A stretch of DNA of 13,945 bases from Dokdonella_A sp035760865 (GCA_035760865.1 DASTSE010000238.1:1-13945); one strand, 5' to 3'; shown: positions 1 through 6,708, numbered from the stretch's first letter. A program made the numbers and translations. Notes: generated from the sequence alone by a model not told the origin.

Positions 1-388
1 GAGCGATGACCTCGGTGTCGGTCTCCGATTCGAAGCGATAGCCTTTCGCCTTGAGCTCCTCCCGCAACTGCGCATGGTTCTCGATGATGCCGTTGTGGAC
101 GACCGCGACGCGCTCGCCCGACACGTGCGGGTGCGCGTTGCTCGTGCTCGGCGCGCCGTGCGTGGCCCAGCGCGTGTGCGCGATGCCGGTGACGCCGGCG
201 ACCGGCGCCGCTTCGTACAGCGACTCGAGCTCGCGCACCTTGCCGACCGCGCGCACGCGCGCGAGACGGCCGTCCTCGAGCACGGAGATGCCGGCCGAGT
301 CGTAGCCGCGGTACTCGAGAGCCTTCAGTCCGGCGATGAGCACCGGCACCACGTCGCGGGCCGCGGTTGCGGCGACGATTCCACACAT
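1..388 (-). CDS. glmS: GlmS, glutamine--fructose-6-phosphate aminotransferase (isomerizing), N-terminal fragment
   Basis: GlmS makes glucosamine-6-phosphate from fructose-6-phosphate and glutamine, the first step towards UDP-GlcNAc for peptidoglycan and LPS. The minus strand reads MCGIVAAT from the ATG at 386-388. Cys2 becomes the N-terminal nucleophile of the class II glutamine amidotransferase domain once Met is removed. Further family motifs are ALEYRGYDSAG, HTRWATHG and HNGIIENH. About 129 residues are visible; the family is usually about 610, so the rest of the glutaminase domain and both SIS domains lie beyond the left edge. A GAGGA Shine-Dalgarno (complement of 396-400) sits 7 nt before the ATG. 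The gene is divergent from the sugar transferase. Identification is firm; only the length is limited by the window. Confidence 0.97.
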   Translation of the reverse strand, partial: MCGIVAATAARDVVPVLIAGLKALEYRGYDSAGISVLEDGRLARVRAVGKVRELESLYEAAPVAGVTGIAHTRWATHGAPSTSNAHPHVSGERVAVVHNGIIENHAQLREELKAKGYRFESETDTEVIA

Positions 389-455
389 GCGGGCTTCCTC
401 GGCTGGGATCGGATTCGCCGGACTCGCCTTGCCGGCGTCGCCCCGCGCTGCCAAG

Positions 456-461
456 ATGATA
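456..461 (-). promoter_or_regulatory. Possible -10 element for glmS (weak)
   Basis: The minus strand reads TATCAT, one mismatch from TATAAT, about 68 nt upstream of the glmS start. It is the most AT-rich spot in this divergent gap. I see no convincing -35 hexamer 16-18 bp further upstream, so this is only a candidate. Confidence 0.25.
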
Positions 462-584
462 AACCGACCCGTCGTGGCGGGGGCATGGCGGGAGCATGGC
501 GCGGCGATGGCACGCCGCCCCGCCGGCGCGCACCGCCCCGCGGCGCCGCGCTGCGCGTGCCGGCGGATCGACGATTCCCTGGAC

Positions 585-588
585 GGAG
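585..588 (+). promoter_or_regulatory. Shine-Dalgarno deciding the sugar transferase start
   Basis: GGAG lies 8 nt before the ATG at 597-599. It supports this start over upstream in-frame starts, which would overlap the glmS 5' end and add a low-complexity Arg/Ala-rich stretch absent from the family. Confidence 0.6.
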
Positions 589-596
589 ACGAGCGG

Positions 597-1997
597 ATGT
601 TGCGGGCGCTGCGACGACAGTCGATACGCTGGCTCACCCTGCTGGTGCTGCTCGAACTCGCCTCGCTCACGCTCGGCGTGCAGCTCGCGGCGCGCCTGCG
701 CTATTTCGCCGACGCGCCCGCGTTGGCCGGGTTCTCGGACGGCCTCTGGCCGCGCGCGCTGCTGTTCGCGGTCGTGCTCGTGGTCGGCATGTCCGCGCTC
801 GGCCTCTACCAGCAGCACCTGCGCGAGGGCTGGTTCGGCCTGTTCGCGCGCCAGCTGGTCGGTTTCGGCATCGGCGTGGTCGGCCTCATCACGATCTACT
901 ACCTGTTTCCCGCGACCACGATCGGACGCGGCGTGTTCGCGATCGCGCTCGTGCTCGGCTTCGCCGCGGTGCAGGGCTGGCGCGTGCTGATCGCGCGCCT
1001 CGTCGACATCGAATCGCTCAAGCGCCGCGTGCTCGTGCTCGGCGCGGGCACGCACGCGGCGACGATCCCGCAGCGCATGCGTCGGCGCACCGATCGCCGC
1101 GGCTTCATCATTCTCGGCTTCGTGCGCATGGGCGACGAGGCGGTGTGCGTGCCGCAGGAGCGGCTGATCTCGGTCGAGGGCAGCCTGCGCGCGTTCGCCG
1201 AGCAGATGCAGGTGAACGAGATCGTCGTCGGCCCCGACGATCGCCGCGGCGGCCTGCCGATGGACGAACTGCTCGATTGCAAGCAGGCCGGCATCGCGGT
1301 CAGCAACCTCGCGTCGTTCTTCGAGCGCGAACTCGGCATCGTCAAGCTGTCGCTGGTCGAGCCGTCGTGGCTGGTGTTCTCGCACGGATTCGACAGCTCG
1401 CCGCTGCGGCACGCGATCAAGCGCATCTTCGACGTCGCGATCGCGCTGCTCGTGCTCGTGTTCGCGTGGCCGTTCATGCTGCTCGTCGCGCTCGCGATCC
1501 GGCTCGAGTCCGGGCCGGGGCAGCCGATCCTTTACCGCCAGGAACGCGTCGGCGAGCACGGCCAGGTGTTCGCGCTGGCGAAATTCCGCAGCATGCGCAC
1601 CGACGCCGAACGCGATGGCGTAGCGCGCTGGGCCACGCGCGACGACGATCGCGTCACGCGCGTGGGCCGTTTCATCCGCCGCACGCGCCTGGACGAGCTG
1701 CCGCAGCTGTGGAACGTACTGCGCGGCGACATGAGCGTGATCGGGCCGCGCCCCGAGCGACCGCAGTTCGTCGCCGACCTCGCACGCCAGATCCGCTACT
1801 ACAACCTGCGCCATTGCGTGAAGCCCGGCCTCGCGGGCTGGGCCCAGCTGCGTTATCCGTACGGCGCCTCGGTCGACGACGCGGTCGAGAAGCTCAAGTA
1901 CGACCTGTTCTACGTCAAGAACCACGACCTGCTGTTCGACCTCACGATTCTCGTGCAGACGGTCGAGGTCGTGCTGTTCGGTCGTGGCGCGCGCTGA
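597..1997 (+). CDS. Polyprenyl glycosylphosphotransferase (EpsB/WbaP-like exopolysaccharide sugar transferase)
   Basis: A membrane enzyme that moves a sugar-1-phosphate from a nucleotide sugar onto undecaprenyl phosphate, starting an exopolysaccharide repeat unit. The protein has 466 residues. It has four N-terminal membrane segments (about 12-34, 48-70, 78-102, 107-126), a soluble Rossmann-like region starting near RRVLVLGAGTHA (about 143), a fifth hydrophobic segment (about 280-303), then the bacterial sugar transferase domain. Domain motifs are YRQERVG, FRSMRTDAE, the RLDELPQLWN block with the catalytic Asp-Glu pair at 366-367, GDMSVIGPRPE and KPGLAGWAQ. Length and architecture fit the TIGR03013/TIGR03025 type found in EPS and PEP-CTERM systems. 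The sugar cannot be read from sequence. It stands alone: no other EPS gene is in the window, and it converges on the J-domain gene. The start is chosen by the GGAG at 585-588. Confidence 0.92.
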   Translation: MLRALRRQSIRWLTLLVLLELASLTLGVQLAARLRYFADAPALAGFSDGLWPRALLFAVVLVVGMSALGLYQQHLREGWFGLFARQLVGFGIGVVGLITIYYLFPATTIGRGVFAIALVLGFAAVQGWRVLIARLVDIESLKRRVLVLGAGTHAATIPQRMRRRTDRRGFIILGFVRMGDEAVCVPQERLISVEGSLRAFAEQMQVNEIVVGPDDRRGGLPMDELLDCKQAGIAVSNLASFFERELGIVKLSLVEPSWLVFSHGFDSSPLRHAIKRIFDVAIALLVLVFAWPFMLLVALAIRLESGPGQPILYRQERVGEHGQVFALAKFRSMRTDAERDGVARWATRDDDRVTRVGRFIRRTRLDELPQLWNVLRGDMSVIGPRPERPQFVADLARQIRYYNLRHCVKPGLAGWAQLRYPYGASVDDAVEKLKYDLFYVKNHDLLFDLTILVQTVEVVLFGRGAR

Positions 1998-2016
1998 GCC
2001 CGCCGCTCAGCGCGCG
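1988..2016. terminator. Bidirectional hairpin overlapping two convergent stop codons
   Basis: A perfect 12-bp inverted repeat (1988-1999 with 2005-2016, almost all G/C) encloses a 5-nt loop. It contains the sugar transferase TGA (1995-1997) and the J-domain gene stop (2007-2009 on the minus strand). No T-tract follows on either side, so it is not a textbook intrinsic terminator. Its position between convergent genes suggests it halts or protects both transcripts. Confidence 0.55.
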
Positions 2017-2672
2017 GCGGGTTCGGGCGGCGGCGGATGCGCGCTCGCGACCCTGAGCGGACGCAGCTTCGAGCTGTACCAGTCGCTGACCTTGCCGTCG
2101 ACGAACGCGATCCAGGACGGCCCGTAGTCCCACCGCTGCGGGACTTCCATGACCGGCCGGCCTTCGAGTGCGCGCACCGTCGCTGCATCGGTGCCGACCA
2201 CGATGAGCGTGGCCGGCACGTCGGCGGGTGCCGGCGCGGCCGACCCGAATGCCTGGCCTCGCGCCGGGGCCACGCCCGGGCCGGTGGCGTCGTCGAACAG
2301 GCCGCTGCTCCATGCGGCCCAGAGCAACCCGCCCGCGAGCGCGAGCCAGAGCCAGCGACGCGACGCCGTGCGCGCGGGCCGCGCGTCGACCGCCGGCGCG
2401 ACGCGGCCGGCGCGCGGCATCGCCGCCCGCGGCGCCGAATGCGTGCCGCCGGGCAGGCGGCCGTAGCGGCGGTGAAACGCACTGGCCGCACCGTAGGCCG
2501 CCGTGAGTTCCTGCAGTCGCGCGGCGTCGGCGGGATCGGCATCCGCGCCGCGCCGGTCCGGGTGCAGCTCGGCGATGCGGCGGCGGTAGGCGGTCTTGAG
2601 CTCTTCCGGCGTGCAGCCGGGCTTGAGGCCCAACTGCTGGTAAAGCAGGAAGAAATCGGCCTTGTCGAGCAC
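2007..2672 (-). CDS. Membrane-anchored J-domain (DnaJ-like) protein of unknown role
   Basis: The protein has 221 residues. The N-terminal J domain (about 5-72) has the HPD motif at residues 37-39 within AELHPDRRG, preceded by the basic helix ELKTAYRRRI, so it should be able to stimulate an Hsp70 (DnaK) ATPase. An Arg/Ala/Pro linker leads to one transmembrane segment (about 107-121, WLWLALAGGLLWAAW). A small C-terminal domain (about 150-210) is probably periplasmic; it resembles no fold I can name. There is no Gly/Phe region or zinc finger, so it is a type III J-protein, not DnaJ or CbpA. The start is GTG (complement of 2670-2672) with only a weak G-rich Shine-Dalgarno. Function beyond DnaK recruitment at the membrane is unknown. 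It is divergent from the biosynthetic operon and probably unrelated to it. Confidence 0.82.
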   Translation of the reverse strand: MLDKADFFLLYQQLGLKPGCTPEELKTAYRRRIAELHPDRRGADADPADAARLQELTAAYGAASAFHRRYGRLPGGTHSAPRAAMPRAGRVAPAVDARPARTASRRWLWLALAGGLLWAAWSSGLFDDATGPGVAPARGQAFGSAAPAPADVPATLIVVGTDAATVRALEGRPVMEVPQRWDYGPSWIAFVDGKVSDWYSSKLRPLRVASAHPPPPEPAAR

Positions 2673-2739
2673 GCTTGCCCCCGAACGGTCGCCGCGGCTC
2701 CCCGGCTCGCTCGTGCGAGTCGGCCCGGCGGACGTCGCG

Positions 2740-2745
2740 ATTCTA
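2740..2745 (-). promoter_or_regulatory. Possible -10 element for the J-domain gene (weak)
   Basis: The minus strand reads TAGAAT, one mismatch from TATAAT, about 68 nt upstream of the GTG start. No clear -35 hexamer is seen at the proper distance, so support is limited to the hexamer and its position. Confidence 0.28.
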
Positions 2746-2817
2746 CCCGCGGCGACCGCCGGCCGGTCGCTGCGCGTCGGCGCCCCGCATGCCTCGCCTA
2801 GACGGCCGGCTCGGCGC

Positions 2818-2823
2818 TAAAAT
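2818..2823 (+). promoter_or_regulatory. Possible -10 element of the biosynthetic operon
   Basis: TAAAAT, one mismatch from TATAAT, stands out in very GC-rich DNA about 120 nt before the first cupin gene. The base at 2823 is shared with the CRP/Clp-like palindrome. The -35 region 17 bp upstream is a poor match. If it is the true -10, the adjacent site would be positioned to repress. Confidence 0.35.
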
Positions 2824-2838
2824 GTGAACTGCGTCACC
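2823..2838 (+). promoter_or_regulatory. CRP/Clp-like operator upstream of the biosynthetic operon
   Basis: TGTGA-N6-TCACC matches the CRP/Clp consensus TGTGA-N6-TCACA at 9 of 10 defined positions with exact spacing. It lies in the divergent intergenic region, about 105 nt before the first cupin start and about 150 nt from the J-domain start. Xanthomonad Clp (a c-di-GMP-responsive CRP homologue) and enterobacterial CRP share this target sequence. Which regulator binds, and whether it activates or represses, cannot be told from sequence. Confidence 0.5.
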
Positions 2839-2930
2839 CTTTTTGGTCGAGCGACGGTCCGAACGGCGTGCCCTGACCGCGGGTGCGCCCCGACAGCGGC
2901 GCCCGAGAGGCCGCACACGCGCATCGCGCA

Positions 2931-2935
2931 AGGGA
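2931..2935 (+). promoter_or_regulatory. Shine-Dalgarno deciding the first cupin start
   Basis: AGGGA lies 7 nt before the ATG at 2943-2945. It favours this ATG over the upstream in-frame GTG at 2883, whose extra 20 residues (Arg/Ala-rich) have no counterpart in the paralogue. Confidence 0.55.
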
Positions 2936-2942
2936 TGGATAC

Positions 2943-3875
2943 ATGACGATCGGGGCAGGGTCAGTGACGACGGGTGCGCCGACGGACGTCGAGGCCGCGA
3001 GCTGGGTCGAGCGCGTCGACGCGCTCGATCCGCGCGAGTTCCGTGCGCGCTACCTCGAGCCGCGCCGGCCGGTCGTGCTGCGTCACGCGCTCGACCACTG
3101 GGGCGCACTCGGCCGGTTCACGCCGGAGTTCTTCCGCGAGCGTTACGCCGACCGGCCGGTGCGCATCCGCGGCCGCCACTACCGGCTCGGCGACGTGATC
3201 GAGCTGCAGCAGGCATCGAGCGAGGCGCAACCGGCGCCGTACCCGTGCACGTTCGCCGAGTGCGCGGACCTCATGGCCGACGTCACGCCGCGCATCGCGT
3301 GCAGCCTGCCCAACCGGCATACGAGCCCGCTCATGCCCGCCTCGGTGTTCGACCTCGTCAACCACCTCGAGATCTTCTTCGGCGGCCCCGGCGGGGAGTT
3401 CCCCTATCTCCACTACGACATGCTGCGCATGCATGCGTGGATCGCGCAGGTGTACGGCGACAAGGAATTCACGCTCTACGAACGCGGCCAGGAAGATCTC
3501 CTCTACGTCCACCCGGAGATGCCGTGGATGTCGCGCGTCGACGACCTGCACGACGCCGAGCGCTGGCCGCTGCTGCACCAGGCGCGCCGCTATCGAGTCG
3601 TCGTGCACGCGGGCGAAGCGTTGTTCATCCCGTGCGGCACCTGGCACACGGCGCGGTGCCTGACGATGAACATCACGGTCGCGTTCGACCAGCTCGAGTC
3701 GAGCAACTGGCGCGAGTTCGTGCGCGACGTCGTGGTCGAGGAGCGCCGCAAGGGCCACGCCGCGCGTGCGCTCTGGCTGGGCTTGTATCTGGGCGGGCTC
3801 GGGCCGATGCTCGCGCTCGCCGAGCGCTTCGGCGCGAATCGCCGCGCGGACTGGGGATCGGCGCGCCTGCATTGA
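2943..3875 (+). CDS. Cupin_8/JmjC-type putative Fe(II)/2-oxoglutarate hydroxylase, copy 1
   Basis: The protein has 310 residues and resembles the cupin_8 (FIH-like, JmjC fold) family, whose known members hydroxylate amino-acid side chains using Fe(II), O2 and 2-oxoglutarate. The HxD of the iron triad is H157-Y-D159 in PYLHYD; the distal histidine is H235 in TWHTA. K174 in GDKEFTLY occupies the place of the 2-oxoglutarate-binding lysine of FIH (K214). The stretch LEIFFGGPGGEFPYLHYD is shared unchanged with the next gene. There is no signal peptide or membrane segment, so it should be cytosolic. It is first in the operon leading to the NRPS/PKS genes. The likely role is hydroxylating an amino acid, free or carrier-bound, perhaps the prolyl unit; the substrate is an inference. 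A non-enzymatic cupin role is less likely because the metal ligands are intact. Confidence 0.85.
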   Translation: MTIGAGSVTTGAPTDVEAASWVERVDALDPREFRARYLEPRRPVVLRHALDHWGALGRFTPEFFRERYADRPVRIRGRHYRLGDVIELQQASSEAQPAPYPCTFAECADLMADVTPRIACSLPNRHTSPLMPASVFDLVNHLEIFFGGPGGEFPYLHYDMLRMHAWIAQVYGDKEFTLYERGQEDLLYVHPEMPWMSRVDDLHDAERWPLLHQARRYRVVVHAGEALFIPCGTWHTARCLTMNITVAFDQLESSNWREFVRDVVVEERRKGHAARALWLGLYLGGLGPMLALAERFGANRRADWGSARLH

Positions 3876-3882
3876 TCGAATC

Positions 3883-3901
3883 GCCGGCGCGAATCGCCGG
3901 C
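3883..3901 (+). repeat. Hairpin and repeated 3'-end motif between the two cupin genes
   Basis: The 47-bp spacer between the cupin genes carries a perfect 7-bp stem (3883-3889 with 3895-3901) around a 5-nt loop. It overlaps a second copy of the 14-mer GGCGCGAATCGCCG (3886-3899), first found inside the 3' end of the first cupin gene (3831-3844). A 12-base version lies at the same place near the end of the second gene (4829-4840). It may be a footprint of the duplication that made the gene pair, an mRNA processing or stability hairpin, or both. Confidence 0.45.
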
Positions 3902-3910
3902 CGCAGCATG

Positions 3911-3915
3911 GGAGG
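3911..3915 (+). promoter_or_regulatory. Shine-Dalgarno deciding the second cupin start
   Basis: GGAGG, part of GGGAGGGG, lies 7 nt before the ATG at 3923-3925. The in-frame ATG at 3908-3910 lies directly against this element and is therefore rejected as the start. Confidence 0.65.
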
Positions 3916-3922
3916 GGCGGGC

Positions 3923-4864
3923 ATGAACACGACGCAAGCGGGCGTTGCCGAAACCGTCGGCACCGGCGCCGGCGGCAGCAGCAGTTGGGTCGATCGTCGC
4001 AGCGGGCTCGGCGTCGACGACTTCATCGCCGAGTACCGCGACCCGCGCAAGCCGGTCGTGCTCGGCGATGCCGCACGCGCATGGCCGTTGTACGGGCGCG
4101 CGAATCCGGACTACTTCCGCCGCACCTACGGCGACCACGTCGTGCGCGTGCGCGGACACGACTATCGCCTCGCCGAGCTGATCGACCTGCTCGAGGCGTC
4201 GACGATCGACCGGCCCGGCCCGTATCCGTGCAAGTTCGAGATCGCCAAGACGTTTCGCGAACTGCTGCCCGAGGTCACGCCGCGCTTCGGCTACAGCCTG
4301 CCCGACCGCCAGGCGAACCGGCTCGTGCCGCAGCGGCTGTTCTCGGGCGTCAACAACCTCGAGATCTTTTTCGGCGGCCCCGGCGGCGAATTCCCGTACC
4401 TGCACTACGACGTGCTGCGCCTGCACGCGTGGATCACGCAGCTCCACGGCGACAAGGAATTCACGCTGTACGCGCCGGGGCAGGAACACCTCCTCTACGT
4501 CAACCCCGACATGCCCTGGCAGTCGGGCATCCGCGACCACCACCATCCCGACTACGAACGCTACCCGTTGTTCCGCGAGGCGAAGTGCCAGAAGGTCGTC
4601 GTGCACGCGGGCGAAACGCTGTTCCTCCCGTGCGGTTGGTGGCACACCGCGCGCAGCCTCAACATGACGATCTCGGTTGCGTTCGATTCGCTCGGGCCCG
4701 ACAACTGGAACGCGTTCATCCGCGATGCGGTCGAGGAGCGCCGCCGCAACGGCAAGCCGCTCAAGGCGCTCGCGCTCGGATTGTGGCTGCGCGCCGTCGG
4801 GCCCCTCATCACGCTGCAGGAACTGGCCGGCGCGAATCGCGAGACCGCCTGGGGCGCGCGATGA
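3923..4864 (+). CDS. Cupin_8/JmjC-type putative Fe(II)/2-oxoglutarate hydroxylase, copy 2
   Basis: A 313-residue paralogue of the preceding protein, collinear along its whole length except the first 30 or so residues. The iron triad is H161-Y-D163 and H241 (GWWHTA); the candidate 2-oxoglutarate lysine is K178 in GDKEFTLY. Differences that could set substrate choice are the segment after PYPC (KFEIAKTFRELLPEV here, TFAECADLMADV in copy 1), a His-rich loop RDHHHPDYERYP before the distal histidine, and GWW in place of GTW just before it. Its TGA overlaps the ATG of the A-T gene (ATGA at 4861-4864), which ties it to the assembly line by translational coupling. Both copies keep every visible metal ligand, so neither looks decayed. 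Two successive or position-specific oxidations of one building block are plausible, but this is inferred. Confidence 0.85.
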   Translation: MNTTQAGVAETVGTGAGGSSSWVDRRSGLGVDDFIAEYRDPRKPVVLGDAARAWPLYGRANPDYFRRTYGDHVVRVRGHDYRLAELIDLLEASTIDRPGPYPCKFEIAKTFRELLPEVTPRFGYSLPDRQANRLVPQRLFSGVNNLEIFFGGPGGEFPYLHYDVLRLHAWITQLHGDKEFTLYAPGQEHLLYVNPDMPWQSGIRDHHHPDYERYPLFREAKCQKVVVHAGETLFLPCGWWHTARSLNMTISVAFDSLGPDNWNAFIRDAVEERRRNGKPLKALALGLWLRAVGPLITLQELAGANRETAWGAR

Positions 4865-6708
4865 ATGCGAGCGTGCCGTTGCGCGCGGACTGGCATGCGG
4901 CTGCGCTGCTCGCGCCGCTGCTCGCGCACGCGCGGCACGCGACGCCCGCCCTGCGCGGCAGCGACGGCGAACTCGACTACCCGGCGCTGTTCGCGCGCGC
5001 GGCCGCGCACGCGGACGCGCTGCGCGCAGCCGGCGTCGTCGTCGGCGACGTCGTCGCGCTGCCGGCGCAGCGCAGCGCGGAGACGATCGCGACGATCCTC
5101 GCCTGCATCGCGAGCGGTGCCGCCTACCTGCCGCTCGACCTCGATTTCCCCGCCGCGAGGCTCGACGCAATGCTCGACGACGCGCGGCCGCGCTGCTTCT
5201 ACGGCGCCGCCGATGCGCGCGTGCCCGCTCGCGTCGCCCGCGTCGAGCCCGCGCGCGAGGTGCAGGCACCGCCGCTGCGTGCCGATGTCGTCGGCGAACT
5301 GGCCTACGTGCTGTTCACGTCCGGCTCGACCGGGCGCCCGAAGGGCGTCGCGATGCGCAGCGCCGCCGTCGGCGCGCTGATCGACTGGCACCGCACCCAT
5401 CCGCGACTCGGCCGCGCCGCACGCACGCTGCAGTTCGCGCCGCTCGGCTTCGACGTGTCGTTCCAGGAGATCTTCTCGACCTTCGCGACCGGCGGCTGCC
5501 TCGTGCTGCCGGACGAAGCGGAGCGGCGCGATCCGTACGCGCTGCTCGCGCTGCTCGCGCGCGAGCGCATCGAGCGGCTGTTCCTGCCCTACGTCGGGCT
5601 GCAGGCGCTCGCCGAAGCGGTCGCCGCCGGCGGCACGCGGCCGCAGGCGCTGCGCGACGTCGTCACCGCGGGCGAACAGCTGCGCATCACGCCGGCGATC
5701 CGTGCATTGTTCGCGGCGCTGCCGGACGCCGTGCTGCACAATCACTACGGCCCGACCGAAACGCACGTCGTCACCGCGCACGAACTCGCCGGCGATCCGG
5801 CCGCCTGGCCGGACCTGCCGCCGATCGGCGCGCCGCTGCCGCACGTGCGCGTGCGCATCGCCGACGCGGCGCTCGCGCCGCTCGCCGACGGCGACGAGGG
5901 CGAACTCCTGCTCGGTGGCGATTGCCTCGCCGCGGGCTACATCCATCGTCCCGAACTCACCGCCGAGCGATTCGTCGAACTCGACGGCGAGCGCTGGTAC
6001 CGCAGCGGCGATCGCGCACGCGTCGTCGCGGGCGGCGTGCTCGAGTGCCACGGCCGGCTCGACGACCAGCTCAAGATCGACGGCTTCCGGGTCGAGCCGG
6101 CCGAGATCGAGGCCGCGCTGTGCCGGCATCCCGCAGTGGCCGAGGCGATCGTCGTCGCCGCCGACGCGGCCGGCGGCCGCCGCCTCGTCGCCCACGTGGT
6201 CGCGCGCGACGCCCGCATCGATGCGCAGGCGCTCGGCGCGGGCCTGCGGGCGCACTGCGCCGCATCGCTCGCCCAGTACCTCGTTCCGCACGCGGTCGAG
6301 GTCCATGCGGCGCTGCCGCTGACCGCGAGCGGCAAGATCGACCGCCGCGCGCTCGCCGCCGCGTCCGCCGCCGCACCGCTGCGCTGGCTCGAAGACGAAT
6401 CGCTGCCGAATCAACTTCTCGACTTGTGGAAGCAGCTGCTCGGGGTGGATCATCTCGACGTGGAAGCGAACCTGTTCGAGCACGGCGCGCGCTCGCTGCT
6501 GGTGGTGCGCGCGCTGACCGAATTGCGCCGGCACGGCCATGTGCTCGGCGTCGCGCAGGCGTATGAGCACCCGACCGTCGCGGCGCAGGCCGCCGCGCTC
6601 TGCGCGGCGCCGCCTGCGGCCGGCGGCGCCGGTGTCGAGCGCGCGCGCGGCGACGCGCAGCGCGCCGCGTTCGCGCGCTTCGGCCCGCGTGCCGGAGGCG
6701 GGCGATGA
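4861..6708 (+). CDS. Free-standing NRPS adenylation-thiolation didomain protein, predicted proline-loading
   Basis: The protein activates an amino acid with ATP and loads it on its own phosphopantetheine arm. It has 615 residues: A domain about 1-505, PCP about 525-595. Core motifs are A2 SGAAYLPLD, A3 LFTSGSTGRPKG, A4 FDVSFQEIF (D198), A5 NHYGPTE (N294), A7 YRSGDRAR, A8 GRLDDQLKIDGFR and A10 ASGKIDRR (K492). Aligned by eye to GrsA-PheA, the ten specificity residues read D-V-Q-F-V-A-H-V-V-K, very close to the published proline codes DVQLIAHVVK and DVQFIAHVVK. The PCP serine is S545 in HGARSLL; the usual Asp/His before it is Arg. There is no condensation domain, so it should supply a starter, here to the KS encoded next. 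It overlaps both neighbours by 4 bp. The Gly/Ala/Arg-rich tail after about residue 597 is unassigned. Confidence 0.9.
   Translation: MNASVPLRADWHAAALLAPLLAHARHATPALRGSDGELDYPALFARAAAHADALRAAGVVVGDVVALPAQRSAETIATILACIASGAAYLPLDLDFPAARLDAMLDDARPRCFYGAADARVPARVARVEPAREVQAPPLRADVVGELAYVLFTSGSTGRPKGVAMRSAAVGALIDWHRTHPRLGRAARTLQFAPLGFDVSFQEIFSTFATGGCLVLPDEAERRDPYALLALLARERIERLFLPYVGLQALAEAVAAGGTRPQALRDVVTAGEQLRITPAIRALFAALPDAVLHNHYGPTETHVVTAHELAGDPAAWPDLPPIGAPLPHVRVRIADAALAPLADGDEGELLLGGDCLAAGYIHRPELTAERFVELDGERWYRSGDRARVVAGGVLECHGRLDDQLKIDGFRVEPAEIEAALCRHPAVAEAIVVAADAAGGRRLVAHVVARDARIDAQALGAGLRAHCAASLAQYLVPHAVEVHAALPLTASGKIDRRALAAASAAAPLRWLEDESLPNQLLDLWKQLLGVDHLDVEANLFEHGARSLLVVRALTELRRHGHVLGVAQAYEHPTVAAQAAALCAAPPAAGGAGVERARGDAQRAAFARFGPRAGGGR

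Noticed and set aside
336..596. Upstream extension of the sugar transferase to an in-frame start at 336
   Set aside because: It would overlap the glmS coding start and add 87 low-complexity residues. The ATG at 597 has a well-spaced GGAG and matches the family's N-terminus.
597..1997. The sugar transferase as a tailoring enzyme of the NRPS/PKS product
   Set aside because: It is a polyprenyl-phosphate phosphoglycosyltransferase, separated from the cluster by a convergent gene and a hairpin; no shared operon.
74..2056. Long plus-strand open frame across the glmS start and the sugar transferase
   Set aside because: It is Arg-rich with no domain, and is out of frame with the recognisable sugar transferase motifs.
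4861..6708. Pyrrole-2-carboxylate starter pathway (PltF/PltE-like)
   Set aside because: The proline code is present, but no flavin acyl-CoA dehydrogenase is visible in the window, so oxidation to pyrrole or pyrroline cannot be supported.
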